A stretch of DNA of 64,000 nt from Lelliottia jeotgali (GCA_002271215.1 CP018628.1:62001-126000), one strand, 5' to 3'. Shown: positions 1 to 7,530, numbered from the stretch's first letter. A program made the numbers and translations. Notes: a model not told the origin generated them from the letters alone.

Positions 1-678
1 AAACTGAGGCAGTGACGCCAGCAGGCGCAAAACCAGACTGAATCCGCTGGGGAAGGCGATGTGCGCTCGGCCTTTCGCCACGCCTTGGCGGATGGCGGCA
101 ACGGCCTGCTCGACGCTCACTTTCGCGGGCATCGGGAAATCATTTTTGCGCGTCAGGGGCGTGTCGACAAAGCCTGGGGAGACGACCGTCACGGCCACGC
201 CTTTTGGCTCCCAGTCCAGACGCAAACTGTTGGCAAACCACGTCAGCGCCGCTTTGGACGCGCCGTATGCCTCCGCGCGCGGGAAGTGCAGCCAGTGCGC
301 CATCGAGCTGACCAGCACCACGCGGCTGCCGGGAGCGAGCGTGTTCTGCAACGCAGCCAGACAATTTATCGGTCCGGCAAAATTGGCGCTCATCACCCGC
401 GAGATCAGATCGACGTCGATCACCCCATGATCGAGATATTCGCAGGTTCCGGCGCACAACACGGCGAGATCCACGCGGCAATCGGCCAGCGCCTCGCGAC
501 AGGCCTGCGCGTCGGTCATGTCAAACTGACGCAGAGAGATCAGCGGGCTGTACTGGCGCAGGGCCTCAAGGCGGGCAGCATCCCTGCCGCAGGCAATGAC
601 GCGGCAGCCGTCATCCGCCCAGGACTTCGCCAGTCCCTCGCCAATCCCTGAGCTGGCGCCGGTGATGAGGACAGTCAT
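1..678 (-). CDS. SDR-family oxidoreductase (partial, runs off left edge)
   Basis: Reverse-strand reading from ATG at 678 stays open to the window edge (226 codons). The N-terminus carries the Rossmann motif TGASSGIG at residues 6-13, CAG at 75-77 in place of the usual NAG, a serine pair at 124-125 and YGASK at 138-142, which together give the Ser-Tyr-Lys active site of classical short-chain dehydrogenases; VVSPGFVDTPL follows. It should be a soluble NAD(P)-dependent oxidoreductase of unknown substrate. Its ATG overlaps the stop of the upstream NTF2-like gene by one base (TGATG), so the two are probably translationally coupled. SDR plus NTF2-like pairs are known to me from membrane-lipid modification clusters with a cyclopropane synthase, but nothing further is visible here. 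The C-terminus lies outside the window. Confidence 0.9.
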   Translation of the reverse strand, partial: MTVLITGASSGIGEGLAKSWADDGCRVIACGRDAARLEALRQYSPLISLRQFDMTDAQACREALADCRVDLAVLCAGTCEYLDHGVIDVDLISRVMSANFAGPINCLAALQNTLAPGSRVVLVSSMAHWLHFPRAEAYGASKAALTWFANSLRLDWEPKGVAVTVVSPGFVDTPLTRKNDFPMPAKVSVEQAVAAIRQGVAKGRAHIAFPSGFSLVLRLLASLPQF

Positions 679-1103
679 CATGGGCGCACCCTCCTTTTCA
701 CACCGCGCACCGCCCAGCCGAGGACGGGCAGGTGTTCGTAAATCATCTCTCCGGCATCGTAATAATCCCGCTGACGTTTCACCGTGCCGTCCTGAATTTC
801 CACCACGGAACAGCCTGGCAGCGCCAGCGTCTCGCCATCCGTCAAACGCGGATGCGACCAGTGCATGGTCCAGGTGAGGGCGAAACGGTCGCCGTCGATG
901 AACGGCTTATCGATCGAGAAATGACATTTGTCGACGTTGGCCAGCAGATGGGTGAAGTAGCGCTGGATCGCGAACAACCCCTGATGCTCACCGAAGGGAT
1001 CAATCAGCACCGCTTCAGGGTGATAGAGCGCAGGCAGCGCCGATGGCGGCTGGTTTTCCAGCCCGGCGTAGTAACTCATAAACCGATCGATGACGGCGCT
1101 CAT
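678..1103 (-). CDS. NTF2-like (SnoaL-type) family protein
   Basis: 141-residue protein with the length and hydrophobic pattern of a single cone-shaped NTF2-like domain: N-terminal helix, YHPEAVLIDPFGEHQGL, FALTWTMHW, and a C-terminal strand VVEIQDGTVKRQRDYYD. Such proteins are isomerases, cyclases or non-catalytic partners, so no reaction can be assigned. It is cytoplasmic (no signal peptide). The ATG at 1103 is preceded by AAGGGTGA at good spacing. It is first of a leftward pair with the SDR gene, which starts inside its stop codon. A joint function with that oxidoreductase is inferred from context only. Confidence 0.82.
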   Translation of the reverse strand: MSAVIDRFMSYYAGLENQPPSALPALYHPEAVLIDPFGEHQGLFAIQRYFTHLLANVDKCHFSIDKPFIDGDRFALTWTMHWSHPRLTDGETLALPGCSVVEIQDGTVKRQRDYYDAGEMIYEHLPVLGWAVRGVKRRVRP

Positions 1104-1245
1104 TGATTCACCCTTACAGTGGACGATCCTGATGTAAAACCCATAACTAAAACTTGCACAAACGTGCGCATTTGTCCAAGTTTGATTCGAGTTTTTTTTT
1201 ATTTATGATTTATTTCAGATGGATAGATTGAGTGTTTTTGTGCGG

Positions 1246-1278
1246 AAAAATGCGCTCCCGATAGCGGGGCGGGAGCGC
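1246..1278 (-). terminator. Rho-independent terminator after hiuH
   Basis: The 9-bp arms GCGCTCCCG (1252-1260) and CGGGAGCGC (1270-1278) form a GC-rich hairpin. On the reverse strand it is followed by a run of five T (complement of 1246-1250). It lies just beyond the hiuH stop and separates that gene from the NTF2/SDR pair. Confidence 0.85.
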
Positions 1279-1286
1279 AAGACGGG

Positions 1287-1697
1287 TCAGCTACCCTTGT
1301 AGGTGGAGTAGCCGTACTGGCTCAGCAGGAGTGGGATGTGCAGTTTTTCGTTGGTTTTGGTGACGGTGAACAGCACCGGGACCTCCGGGAAAAACGTGGC
1401 CATTTTCTGGCTCTGGAAGTAGTCGCCGGTTTTAAAGGTCACTTTATACACGCCGGGCTGCATATCCTGATCCTCTGGATACAGCGACTTAATGCGCCCG
1501 TCGTGGTCTGTTTTGCCGCTCGCTAACATGGCCCAGTTGCCCTGCTGCTGTTTTTCCAGTGTGACTGTGACATCTGGCGGTGGGGTGCCCGTTTGCTGGT
1601 TGAGAATATGCACGCTCAGGGTCCCCATCGGCGCGCTAAAGGCGAAAGGTGCAAAGGCGATGGAGGATAAAAGCAGCAGGCCGGAGATTTTATTCAT
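1287..1697 (-). CDS. hiuH: 5-hydroxyisourate hydrolase, periplasmic
   Basis: Transthyretin-related hydrolase that converts 5-hydroxyisourate to OHCU in urate degradation. The start at 1697 was chosen over the upstream in-frame ATG because it begins a clean signal peptide (MNKISGLLLLSSIAFAPFAFSA) and is preceded by AGGAAA. The mature part has the family signatures LSVHILNQQTG, the lysine/aspartate-rich GKTDHDGRIKSL segment, and the C-terminal LLLSQYGYSTYKGS (family consensus YRGS; K for R here). Length of 136 residues matches E. coli HiuH (YedX, about 137). It is monocistronic, with a terminator downstream. No other purine-ring catabolic genes are nearby apart from the distant xanthine permease gene xanP. 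Confidence 0.93.
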   Translation of the reverse strand: MNKISGLLLLSSIAFAPFAFSAPMGTLSVHILNQQTGTPPPDVTVTLEKQQQGNWAMLASGKTDHDGRIKSLYPEDQDMQPGVYKVTFKTGDYFQSQKMATFFPEVPVLFTVTKTNEKLHIPLLLSQYGYSTYKGS

Positions 1698-1794
1698 GTT
1701 GTTTTCCTGTTTAGTGGTGAATACAGGAAACGTTAGCATTCTGGCGGCAGGAAAATATTCAATCTTTCGTGATAACTCGCGTAGGGAATATTGA

Positions 1795-2523
1795 TTACAG
1801 GGTAATCATTTCCAGAGAAATAACCTGCTGCTGCCACTGCTCGACCTGTTTTTTACGCGCAGCAGTTAATTTACCGGTAGTGACAAGTAGCCATTTCCGA
1901 TCCGGGAAAATCTCCGGTGCCAGCGTAGCAGGCGGTATAGGGAGCACGTCAATGCGATGACCTTGCCCGGTGCGTTTGAGCGCTTCGAGCCAGATTTCAC
2001 ACGGGTCGTTTAGATGCCAGCCGGTTAACAGATAATTATCGCCCGGTGCGCGTTTATCCCCTTCGAGGCAAAATGAGGTATAGGAAATAATAATTCCGTC
2101 GAGTATTTCACGCAGAGTCATTATTGCTGGAATATTCGCCGACACCTGACTTCGCAGCGGGCGCAATACTTCGGTGACTAATTCCGGGCGTGGCGATTCG
2201 CGGCCTGAATCGTAGATCAGCTGACGCAGGGATTCGATTTTGCCCTCTTTGAGGCGCTGTAACATGCTCTCTTGCAGAGTGAGCCAGTTATTGGTGCGGC
2301 GCGCGCCGGGCCGTGCCAGCAGCGGTTTAACCTGGCTGACGGGAACGCCTTTTTTCACCCAGTCGAGAATTTTCAGCGCTTCCTGCACGTCGGCATCGCT
2401 GTAAAGACGATGTCCGCCGTCGGTGCGAAGGGGTTTCAGCAAGCCATAGCGGCGCTGCCACGCCCGCAGCGTGGTGGCGGTGATGCCGCAAAGTCGGGCG
2501 AATTCGCCGATGGAGTAAGACAT
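1795..2523 (-). CDS. MerR-family transcriptional regulator, MlrA-like
   Basis: 242 residues with an N-terminal MerR winged helix-turn-helix (YSIGEFARLCGITATTLRAWQRRYGLLKPLRTDGGHRLYSDADV, about residues 3-47, numbered across two contiguous stretches). A C-terminal domain of about 160 residues follows, resembling that of E. coli MlrA/YehV (243 residues). I see no DxHxxG cobalamin-binding signature, so light or B12 sensing as in CarH/LitR is not supported. It probably binds DNA as a dimer and may control a neighbouring operon. The adjacent leftward hiuH and NTF2/SDR genes are candidate targets, which is inference only. An ortholog relationship with MlrA itself is uncertain because the genomic context differs. 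Confidence 0.85.
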   Translation of the reverse strand: MSYSIGEFARLCGITATTLRAWQRRYGLLKPLRTDGGHRLYSDADVQEALKILDWVKKGVPVSQVKPLLARPGARRTNNWLTLQESMLQRLKEGKIESLRQLIYDSGRESPRPELVTEVLRPLRSQVSANIPAIMTLREILDGIIISYTSFCLEGDKRAPGDNYLLTGWHLNDPCEIWLEALKRTGQGHRIDVLPIPPATLAPEIFPDRKWLLVTTGKLTAARKKQVEQWQQQVISLEMITL

Positions 2524-2575
2524 GGAGTGCGCCTGCTGAACAAGATGACTCTCAATATACTACGAATTTTGACTG

Positions 2576-3010
2576 TCAGGAGCACATGTGATTGAACGGT
2601 CCCGGCGGGCAGGGGCGCAGGATGGTGTGGATGCGCTCCTCTTTGAACGTATACATGCCGCCGGAGAACGGGTCGACGATGAACCAGCCCGGCACGCCGA
2701 TGAAGATGATATTGCCAAAGGTGTACCAGTGGCTGAAGCGGTACTCCAGCGGCATCATCGTCGAGTAGTAACCCTCCTGTTTGAGCGTCAGCGTGTACTC
2801 CCGTTTGCCGAAATAGCTGCCGTCCGATTTCTTTAGCACCACGGATTGCGGCGTCTGACCGGTGGCGATCATATTGCCGTCGCGGTCGATAATCGCATAG
2901 TACGCAATCGGGTTGCTGTCGATATACACCGTCTCTTCGCTGCTGCCGACAAGGCTGGCACAACCCGTCAACAGCAATGGCAACAGCAGCTGCCAAACCT
3001 TTTTCATCAT
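2576..3010 (-). CDS. Small outer-membrane-type lipoprotein
   Basis: 144 residues beginning with a lipoprotein signal peptide and lipobox (MMKKVWQLLLPLLLTGCAS; Cys about residue 17, Ser at +2, predicting outer-membrane sorting). The mature domain contains a beta-rich stretch (VYIDSNPIAYYAIIDRDGNMIATGQTP, read as two adjoining parts) of the kind found in PEGA-like carboxypeptidase-regulatory folds. A hydrophobic segment, IIFIGVPGWFIVDPFSGGMYTF, follows and is reminiscent of glycine-rich lipoproteins that associate with membrane. A GGGAG sequence precedes the start. No function is assignable. The gene is leftward and ends about 50 bp before the MerR gene start, so the two may be cotranscribed. 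Confidence 0.8.
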   Translation of the reverse strand: MMKKVWQLLLPLLLTGCASLVGSSEETVYIDSNPIAYYAIIDRDGNMIATGQTPQSVVLKKSDGSYFGKREYTLTLKQEGYYSTMMPLEYRFSHWYTFGNIIFIGVPGWFIVDPFSGGMYTFKEERIHTILRPCPPGPFNHMCS

Positions 3011-3148
3011 CCTGAACGCTCCCTTTCGTATACCTTTTCAAAGCGGCACAGGTGAGCAGAAAATTAAGGCATATCGTGCATTTTTCGTAGGGCAATGCCG
3101 TCCCGTTTGCATAGACTTCCGTTTAGGGTCGAACGGGGGGATGACGAG

Positions 3149-4147
3149 ATGAAATGGCAATCTTTTCGCGGTGATGCACCGGCTGATATGACGATTTATA
3201 GCGCATCATTCCCCGATATTAGCGACCAATGGCCGATGAAAGACGATGTCAAGCGAGAGATCAATGCCCTCAATCAGGCCATGAAAGCTAACCCTGAACT
3301 GCTGCCCCCCCTGCTCGAAGAGGGCGAAAACGGCCTGCCGAGATTAATCCCGCAGCATCTCCATTCCGACCAGGCATACCGCACGCGGCCTGCAATGGCG
3401 GCCTGGCGTGCGCGGCTGGTGCCCTCCGCGCTGGCGCTGTTTGTGGTGCAAAATCCGCTGGAAGAGCGCCTGCCCGAAGGTACGCGGATGGACAGCGAAA
3501 GCCGCCAGTGGTTTATCCACGCCAACGATGCCATCGGCGTGCGATCCCGCGCGCAGGTGCTGGGCGCGCTGGTGGACAAATACATCCACAATGAGATTGA
3601 AAGCGACTGGATAAGCCTGGCGAGCGGCGCGGCGATCCCGGTGCTGGAGGCCCTGCGCACCGCGAAGCTGGACGGGCAGAAAGTGCATCTCTCGCTGGTG
3701 GACGACGACCCCGTCGCCCTGCGTTGGGCAGAAACGATGGCGGCGCAGGAGGGGCTAAACGTCGGGGAACAGCTGACGCTGCTCAAGCGGCATCTGGTGC
3801 ATACCCTGATCCGCAGCGACGATTTAGTGCTGGAGCTGGGCGAACATCAGGCTGAACTGGTCGACGCGCTGGGAATTTTTGAATATTTCAACGACGTGGA
3901 CGCGGTGATTTTCCTGCAACGCGCCCTGCGGCTGGTGAAGCCCGGCGGGGCGGTGATTGTGTCGAATATGCTCACAACCAGCCCGCAAATCGACTTCATT
4001 CTTCGCTGCATCGGCTGGGCGCACATCTTCCCGCGCTCGTTGCAGCAGTTGCAGGATATCCATATCGCGGCGGGTATACCGGCGGAGAACGTGACGGTGA
4101 TAGTGCCGAAAGATGGGGTGTATGCGGTGATGGAGATTAGGGTTTAA
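3149..4147 (+). CDS. Class I SAM-dependent methyltransferase (unknown substrate)
   Basis: 332 residues from ATG 3149, chosen over an upstream in-frame ATG (3095) because GGGGGG sits 8 bases before it and the upstream codons look non-coding. A Rossmann-type SAM domain is indicated by WISLASGAAIPVLEAL followed by a strand ending LSLVDDDP (cofactor-binding acid). Motif IV/post-IV-like stretches are LVLELGEH, IFEYFNDVDAVIFLQRALRLVKPGGAVIVSNM. It resembles O- or small-molecule methyltransferases near polyketide-type or lipid enzymes, but the substrate is unknown. It diverges from the lipoprotein gene across about 140 bp, and a repeat-rich stretch follows. Confidence 0.82.
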   Translation: MKWQSFRGDAPADMTIYSASFPDISDQWPMKDDVKREINALNQAMKANPELLPPLLEEGENGLPRLIPQHLHSDQAYRTRPAMAAWRARLVPSALALFVVQNPLEERLPEGTRMDSESRQWFIHANDAIGVRSRAQVLGALVDKYIHNEIESDWISLASGAAIPVLEALRTAKLDGQKVHLSLVDDDPVALRWAETMAAQEGLNVGEQLTLLKRHLVHTLIRSDDLVLELGEHQAELVDALGIFEYFNDVDAVIFLQRALRLVKPGGAVIVSNMLTTSPQIDFILRCIGWAHIFPRSLQQLQDIHIAAGIPAENVTVIVPKDGVYAVMEIRV

Positions 4148-4169
4148 TCGGTTTTTTAGCTCGATCGGT

Positions 4170-4206
4170 CCCCTCTCCCTTGAGGGAGAGGGTTAGGGTG
4201 AGGGGG
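4170..4206. repeat. Palindromic intergenic repeat (CCCTCTCCCT family)
   Basis: The inverted arms CCCTCTCCCT and AGGGAGAGGG around a tiny loop are followed by TTAGGGTGAGGGGG. The same unit recurs at 4351-4368 continuing at 5654-5672, 13732-13770, 14016-14042 (degenerate), 60436-60459 continuing at 61745-61760, and 61770-61806, always between genes. It is the intact reference copy for the units interrupted by insertion sequences. Confidence 0.85.
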
Positions 4207-4278
4207 AGCGTGCGGCGATTAAGCTGTATATTTGCCCTGGTCCTTTGAGTCGATTTCACGTTAAAGCGTGCTGTGATT

Positions 4279-4310
4279 GCCGGGTGGCGCTTCGCTTACC
4301 CAGCCTACAA
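4279..4310. repeat. REP-like element
   Basis: The segment GCCGGGTGGCGCTTCGCTTA followed by CCCAGCCTAC matches the REP/BIME consensus seen elsewhere in the window (13800-14000, 30152-30215, 59818-59880). With the flanking palindromic units it fills the 4148-4368 gap, where I see no gene. Confidence 0.75.
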
Positions 4311-4368
4311 AATCAACAGTGCCTCGCTGTAACAAATTTGCACGTTCAGTCCCCTCTCCCCTTTGGGG

Positions 4369-5653
4369 TGTACGGTCCGGGGACATCATGAACACTTGTT
4401 CGGGGACATGGTAGACACTTACAACTAAGGCATACGAACCCGTTTATGGAGTCGCTTATGCCCTGGGATGCGAGAGATACCATGTCATTACGTACCGAGT
4501 TTGTTCTGTTCGCCTCGCAAGACGTGGCGAACATCCGTTCTCTTTGCCGTCATTTCGGCATTACCCCTGCCACTGGCTACAAGTGGCTCGCCCGCTGGTC
4601 TGAACACGGCGCTGCCGGCCTGGCTGACCGCTCCCGCGTGCCTCATCATTCTCCGAACCGCTCATCTGACGCCATCACTGACCTGCTGCGCCTGGCGCAT
4701 GCCCGTCATGAACGCTGGGGCGCGCGCAAGATTAAGCGCTGGCTCGAAGACCAGGGACACAGGATGCCCGCTTTCAGCACTGTCCATAATCTGATGGCCC
4801 GTCACGGCCTGCTGCCGGGCACGACACCGGGCATTCCGGCCACTGGCCGCTTTGAGCATGACGCCCCCAACCGCCTCTGGCAGATGGATTTTAAGGGCCA
4901 CTTTCCCTTTGGGGGCGGGCGCTGCCATCCACTGACCCTGCTCGACGACCACTCCCGTTTTTCCCTCTGTCTGGCGCACTGCGACGATGAGCGCCGGGAG
5001 ACCGTGCAGTCACAGCTGATAAACGTGTTCAGGCACTACGGGTTGCCGGAGCGGATGACGATGGACAACGGGGCACCGTGGGGAGACACCACCGGAGTCT
5101 GGACGGCACTGGAGTTGTGGCTGATGCGCCAGGGTATCCGGGTGGGCCACTCGCGGCCTTATCACCCGCAGACGCAGGGCAAGCTGGAGCGTTTTCACCG
5201 CAGCCTGAAGGCGGAAGTCCTGCAGGGGAAGTGGTTTGCGGACAGGGGTGAGCTGCAGCGTGCCTTTGACCACTGGCGCAACGTCTATAACCTTGAACGG
5301 CCGCACACCTCGCTGGATATGGCAGTGCCCGCTTCGCGGTATCAGCCATCAGCGCGGCAGTACAACAGTCACGCTGAACTCCCGGAATACGACGAGGGCG
5401 TGATGGTCAGGAAAGTGGATATCAGCGGAAAGCTGAGCCTGAGAGGGGTAACGCTGAAGGCAGGAAAAGCGTTCAGGGGCGAATATGTGGGACTGAAGGA
5501 AGGGGCTGAAGATGGCTGTTATGAGGTGTGGTGGTACAGCACGAAAGTGGGGGTGATCGACCTGAAGAAAAAGTCGATCACCATGGGTAAAGGATGTTAA
5601 ATAGTGTTCACCATGTCCCCGAACACCTGTCTACCATGTCCCCGGACCGTACA
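4369..5653 (+). mobile_element. IS481-family insertion sequence, copy 1 (1285 bp)
   Basis: The perfect 18-bp terminal inverted repeats TGTACGGTCCGGGGACAT (left) and its complement (right) bound the element. A second internal motif, GTTCGGGGACATGGT, is repeated just inside each end, giving subterminal repeats. Flanking 5-bp duplications TGGGG at 4364-4368 and 5654-5658 define the ends exactly. One transposase ORF fills the element. Removing the element and one TSD restores an unbroken palindromic repeat unit. An element of identical length lies at 60460-61744 in the same orientation. Confidence 0.95.
4446..5600 (+). CDS. IS481-family transposase (copy 1)
   Basis: 384 residues. The N-terminal helix-turn-helix (FASQDVANIRSLCRHFGITP) is followed by a second HTH (LLRLAHARHERWGARKIKRWL). 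The rve-type catalytic core has the DDE triad visible as WQMDFKGHF, MTMDNGAPW and GKLERFHRSLKAEVL. A short C-terminal beta-rich tail ends in SITMGKGC. The frame is intact, so the enzyme is probably active. It differs from the copy at 60537-61691 at a handful of residues (for example V/G, HF/HY and T/S in the first HTH, R/S before FEHD, L/P before PEYD). Confidence 0.95.
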   Translation: MESLMPWDARDTMSLRTEFVLFASQDVANIRSLCRHFGITPATGYKWLARWSEHGAAGLADRSRVPHHSPNRSSDAITDLLRLAHARHERWGARKIKRWLEDQGHRMPAFSTVHNLMARHGLLPGTTPGIPATGRFEHDAPNRLWQMDFKGHFPFGGGRCHPLTLLDDHSRFSLCLAHCDDERRETVQSQLINVFRHYGLPERMTMDNGAPWGDTTGVWTALELWLMRQGIRVGHSRPYHPQTQGKLERFHRSLKAEVLQGKWFADRGELQRAFDHWRNVYNLERPHTSLDMAVPASRYQPSARQYNSHAELPEYDEGVMVRKVDISGKLSLRGVTLKAGKAFRGEYVGLKEGAEDGCYEVWWYSTKVGVIDLKKKSITMGKGC

Positions 5654-5693
5654 TGGGGAGAGGGTTAGGGTGCGGGGAAACCCCGCACCGAAC

Positions 5694-5984
5694 CTAATGC
5701 ACCCCGACCAACGCCCCCTCAATCCCTTTCAGCTTCGCCTGAGCCTGCTTTAATTCGTCCAGCAGCCGCTGTTCCTGCTCGCTGTACGCCACCAGAACAA
5801 TGCACCCGTCCATGACTTTGACCGTCAGCTGTTGCCCGGTTTCAAACCCCGCTGTGCGAAGCCACTTGCCCGAAAGCATGATGTTCGGTGTGGTTTTGTC
5901 ATGAACATTTGGACGATACCCCACAATTATCGTGCGCTCGGTTCCGGTTGCGCCGGTGTCTGGGGTAGAATGCGAATCAGCCAT
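5694..5984 (-). CDS. symE: SymE-family type I toxin
   Basis: 96 residues from ATG 5984. The upstream in-frame TTG (5990) was rejected because AAGGAG lies 6 bases before the ATG. The AbrB/MazE-like swapped-hairpin core reads IIVGYRP, IMLSGKWLRTAGFETGQQLTVKVMDGCIVL (contiguous but given as two parts), closely following E. coli SymE (ITLKGQWL.AAGF.TG..VDVKVMEGCIVL). SymE is an SOS-induced toxin that interferes with RNA or nucleoid; in E. coli it is repressed by the cis-antisense RNA SymR. The C-terminal part (LLDELKQAQAKLKGIEGALVGVH) is a short amphipathic helix. I see no obvious LexA box in the leader. It sits in the accessory region between two insertion sequences. Confidence 0.85.
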   Translation of the reverse strand: MADSHSTPDTGATGTERTIIVGYRPNVHDKTTPNIMLSGKWLRTAGFETGQQLTVKVMDGCIVLVAYSEQEQRLLDELKQAQAKLKGIEGALVGVH

Positions 5985-6014
5985 AATCAACTCCTTGATA
6001 GTTGGTGAGGTTAG

Positions 6015-6047
6015 ACGCTTCGTTTGTGTTCCCGCACATCTAAGCGT
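6015..6047. other. Hairpin upstream of symE (possible SymR-type antisense RNA part)
   Basis: The nested arms ACGCTT (6015-6020)/AAGCGT (6042-6047) and TGTG (6025-6028)/CACA (6035-6038) enclose a TTCCCG loop, 30-60 bases upstream of the symE ATG. SymR in E. coli is encoded opposite the symE leader, so a structured RNA here would fit. No promoter was pinned down, and the assignment is inference. Confidence 0.35.
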
Positions 6048-6174
6048 TGTTTAAAAGGGGGTTTAGGTGGCCTCCTAATTTATTTAGAGTAAATGGATAG
6101 GTGTGACCTGCTCCCCGTTGATTAATACACCGCGATGTTAGTAATGTCTTCATAAGCCACATGAGGACATCCCC

Positions 6175-6438
6175 ATGAAGAAGCGTTTTTCCGACGAACA
6201 GATCATCAGTATTCTCCGCGAGGCCGAAGCCGGGGTTTCTGCCCGTGAGCTCTGCCGTAAGCACGCCATTTCCGACGCCACCTTTTACACCTGGCGTAAG
6301 AAGTATGGCGGTATGGAGGTGCCCGAGGTTAAGCGCCTGAAGTCGCTTGAGGAAGAGAACGCCAGACTCAAGAAGCTACTTGCCGAAGCCATGCTGGATA
6401 AGGAGGCACTTCAGGTGGCTCTGGGGCGAAAGTACTGA
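6175..6438 (+). CDS. IS3-family transposase OrfA
   Basis: 87 residues: helix-turn-helix [20 protein letters not shown]...[17 protein letters not shown], then a leucine-zipper-like helix ([27 protein letters not shown]) typical of HTH_Tnp_1 OrfA proteins. It ends GRKY-stop. The -1 frame is open through the end of orfA (around GCGAAAGTACTGACG), so a frameshifted OrfAB fusion is expected to be the working transposase. Confidence 0.93.
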   Translation: MKKRFSDEQIISILREAEAGVSARELCRKHAISDATFYTWRKKYGGMEVPEVKRLKSLEEENARLKKLLAEAMLDKEALQVALGRKY

Positions 6439-6470
6439 CGACAGACCAGAAGCGGGAAGCCGTTGAGTTT

Positions 6471-7295
6471 ATGTGTGATGCGACCGGTCTGTCGCAACGT
6501 CGTGCCTGCAGGCTTACAGGTTTGTCCCTGTCGACCTGCCGCTATGAGGCTCAGCGTCCGGCGGCTGATGCGCATTTATCAGGGCGCATCACTGAGCTGG
6601 CACTGGAGCGCAGGCGTTTTGGCTACCGACGCATCTGGCAGTTACTGCGCCGTGAAGGCCTTCATGTTAATCACAAGCGCGTGTACCGTCTTTACCACCT
6701 TAACGGGCTGGGCGTAAAACGCAGACGACGTCGTAAAGGGCTGGCAACAGAACGTCTGCCGCTGCTCCGCCCGGAGGCGCCCAACCTGACCTGGTCGATG
6801 GATTTTGTCATGGACGCGCTGGCCACCGGTCGCAGGATCAAGTGCCTGACCTGCGTGGACGACTTCACGAAGGAGTGTCTGACAATTACCACCGCATTCG
6901 GGATTTCAGGCGTTCAGGTCACGCGAATTCTGGACAGCATTGCACTGTTTCGCGGCTATCCGGCGACGATAAGAACTGACCAGGGGCCGGAGTTTACCTG
7001 CAGAGCACTTGACCAGTGGGCTTATGAGCATGGGGTGGAGCTGCGGCTTATCCAGCCGGGCAAGCCAACACAGAACGGATTTATTGAAAGTTTTAACGGA
7101 CGATTCAGGGATGAGTGCCTCAATGAGCACTGGTTCAGCGATATCGTTCACGCGAGGAAAACGATTAATGACTGGCGGCAGGATTATAACGAGTGTCGTC
7201 CACATTCATCGCTGAACTACCAGACTCCGGCTGAATTTGCGGCGGGCTGGCGAAACGGGAAATATGAAGAAAAACCAACCGACATTACTAACTGA
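6471..7295 (+). CDS. IS3-family transposase OrfB
   Basis: 274 residues from the first ATG in the -1 frame relative to orfA. The frame is open further upstream into orfA, consistent with programmed frameshifting. An HTH_21 region ([18 protein letters not shown]) precedes the integrase core, with catalytic residues visible as [17 protein letters not shown] and [15 protein letters not shown] (DDE). The C-terminal [19 protein letters not shown] signature is standard for IS3-family OrfB. The frame is intact, so the element is potentially active. Confidence 0.93.
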   Translation: MCDATGLSQRRACRLTGLSLSTCRYEAQRPAADAHLSGRITELALERRRFGYRRIWQLLRREGLHVNHKRVYRLYHLNGLGVKRRRRRKGLATERLPLLRPEAPNLTWSMDFVMDALATGRRIKCLTCVDDFTKECLTITTAFGISGVQVTRILDSIALFRGYPATIRTDQGPEFTCRALDQWAYEHGVELRLIQPGKPTQNGFIESFNGRFRDECLNEHWFSDIVHARKTINDWRQDYNECRPHSSLNYQTPAEFAAGWRNGKYEEKPTDITN

Positions 7296-7333
7296 AGGTT
7301 GTATCTAATCCTGGGGGCAGGTCAGGTGGTCCC

Positions 7334-7525
7334 ATGTCAATCATAGCGCGCGAAAAAAAACCAAAAGGCGGCGGACAATCTCCGCAGTTTAAAATGCGTA
7401 TTGATCCGGCATTGAAAGAACAACTGGATGCTGTGGCTGCTGAGGAAGGGGTGAGTCTCGCCAGCTGGTTGAAGGAGCTGGCGAGAGAGGCCTTGAAAGC
7501 ACGGAAAATTAAACCCAGAGGTTAA
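7334..7525 (+). CDS. Small Arc/HicB-like (ribbon-helix-helix) protein, IS in its leader
   Basis: 63 residues: a basic N-terminus (IIAREKKPKGGGQ) followed by FKMRIDPALKEQLDAVAAEEGVSLASWLKELAREAL. This is the ribbon-helix-helix pattern of Arc/HicB/YlcI-like DNA-binding proteins. It is probably an autorepressor, an antitoxin-type regulator or a phage-derived regulator; no cognate toxin is adjacent. Only 10 bases separate the IS3-family element from its ATG. Without the IS and one GGTG duplication, the ATG would be preceded by GGATAGGTGGTCCC. The AGGTGG ribosome-binding sequence survives at the IS junction, but the native promoter is now 1.2 kb away. It converges on the cold-shock gene with a 5-bp gap. 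Confidence 0.7.
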   Translation: MSIIAREKKPKGGGQSPQFKMRIDPALKEQLDAVAAEEGVSLASWLKELAREALKARKIKPRG

Positions 7526-7530
7526 AATTT

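Larger units (their letters stand above)
6104..7324 (+). mobile_element. IS3-family (IS407-group-like) insertion sequence, 1221 bp
   Basis: The left end TGACCTGCTCCCCGTTGATT and the complement of the right end TGACCTGCCCCCAGGATTAG are imperfect inverted repeats. The 4-bp direct duplications GGTG at 6100-6103 and 7325-7328 define the insertion. The TGACCTGCCCC terminus and 4-bp duplication are what I know of the IS407 group. It contains overlapping-phase orfA and orfB with the usual -1 relationship. It lies between the leader and start codon of the small gene at 7334. Confidence 0.92.

Noticed and set aside
1795..2523. B12-dependent light-sensing MerR (CarH/LitR)
   Set aside because: The C-terminal domain lacks the DxHxxG cobalamin motif and aligns better with MlrA-like proteins.
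3095..3148. Upstream start of the methyltransferase gene
   Set aside because: The first 18 codons have no SD and look non-coding; ATG 3149 has a G-rich SD at proper spacing.
6040..6264. 74-codon reverse ORF spanning the left end of the IS3-family element
   Set aside because: It crosses the IS boundary and overlaps orfA; no RBS and no plausible protein.
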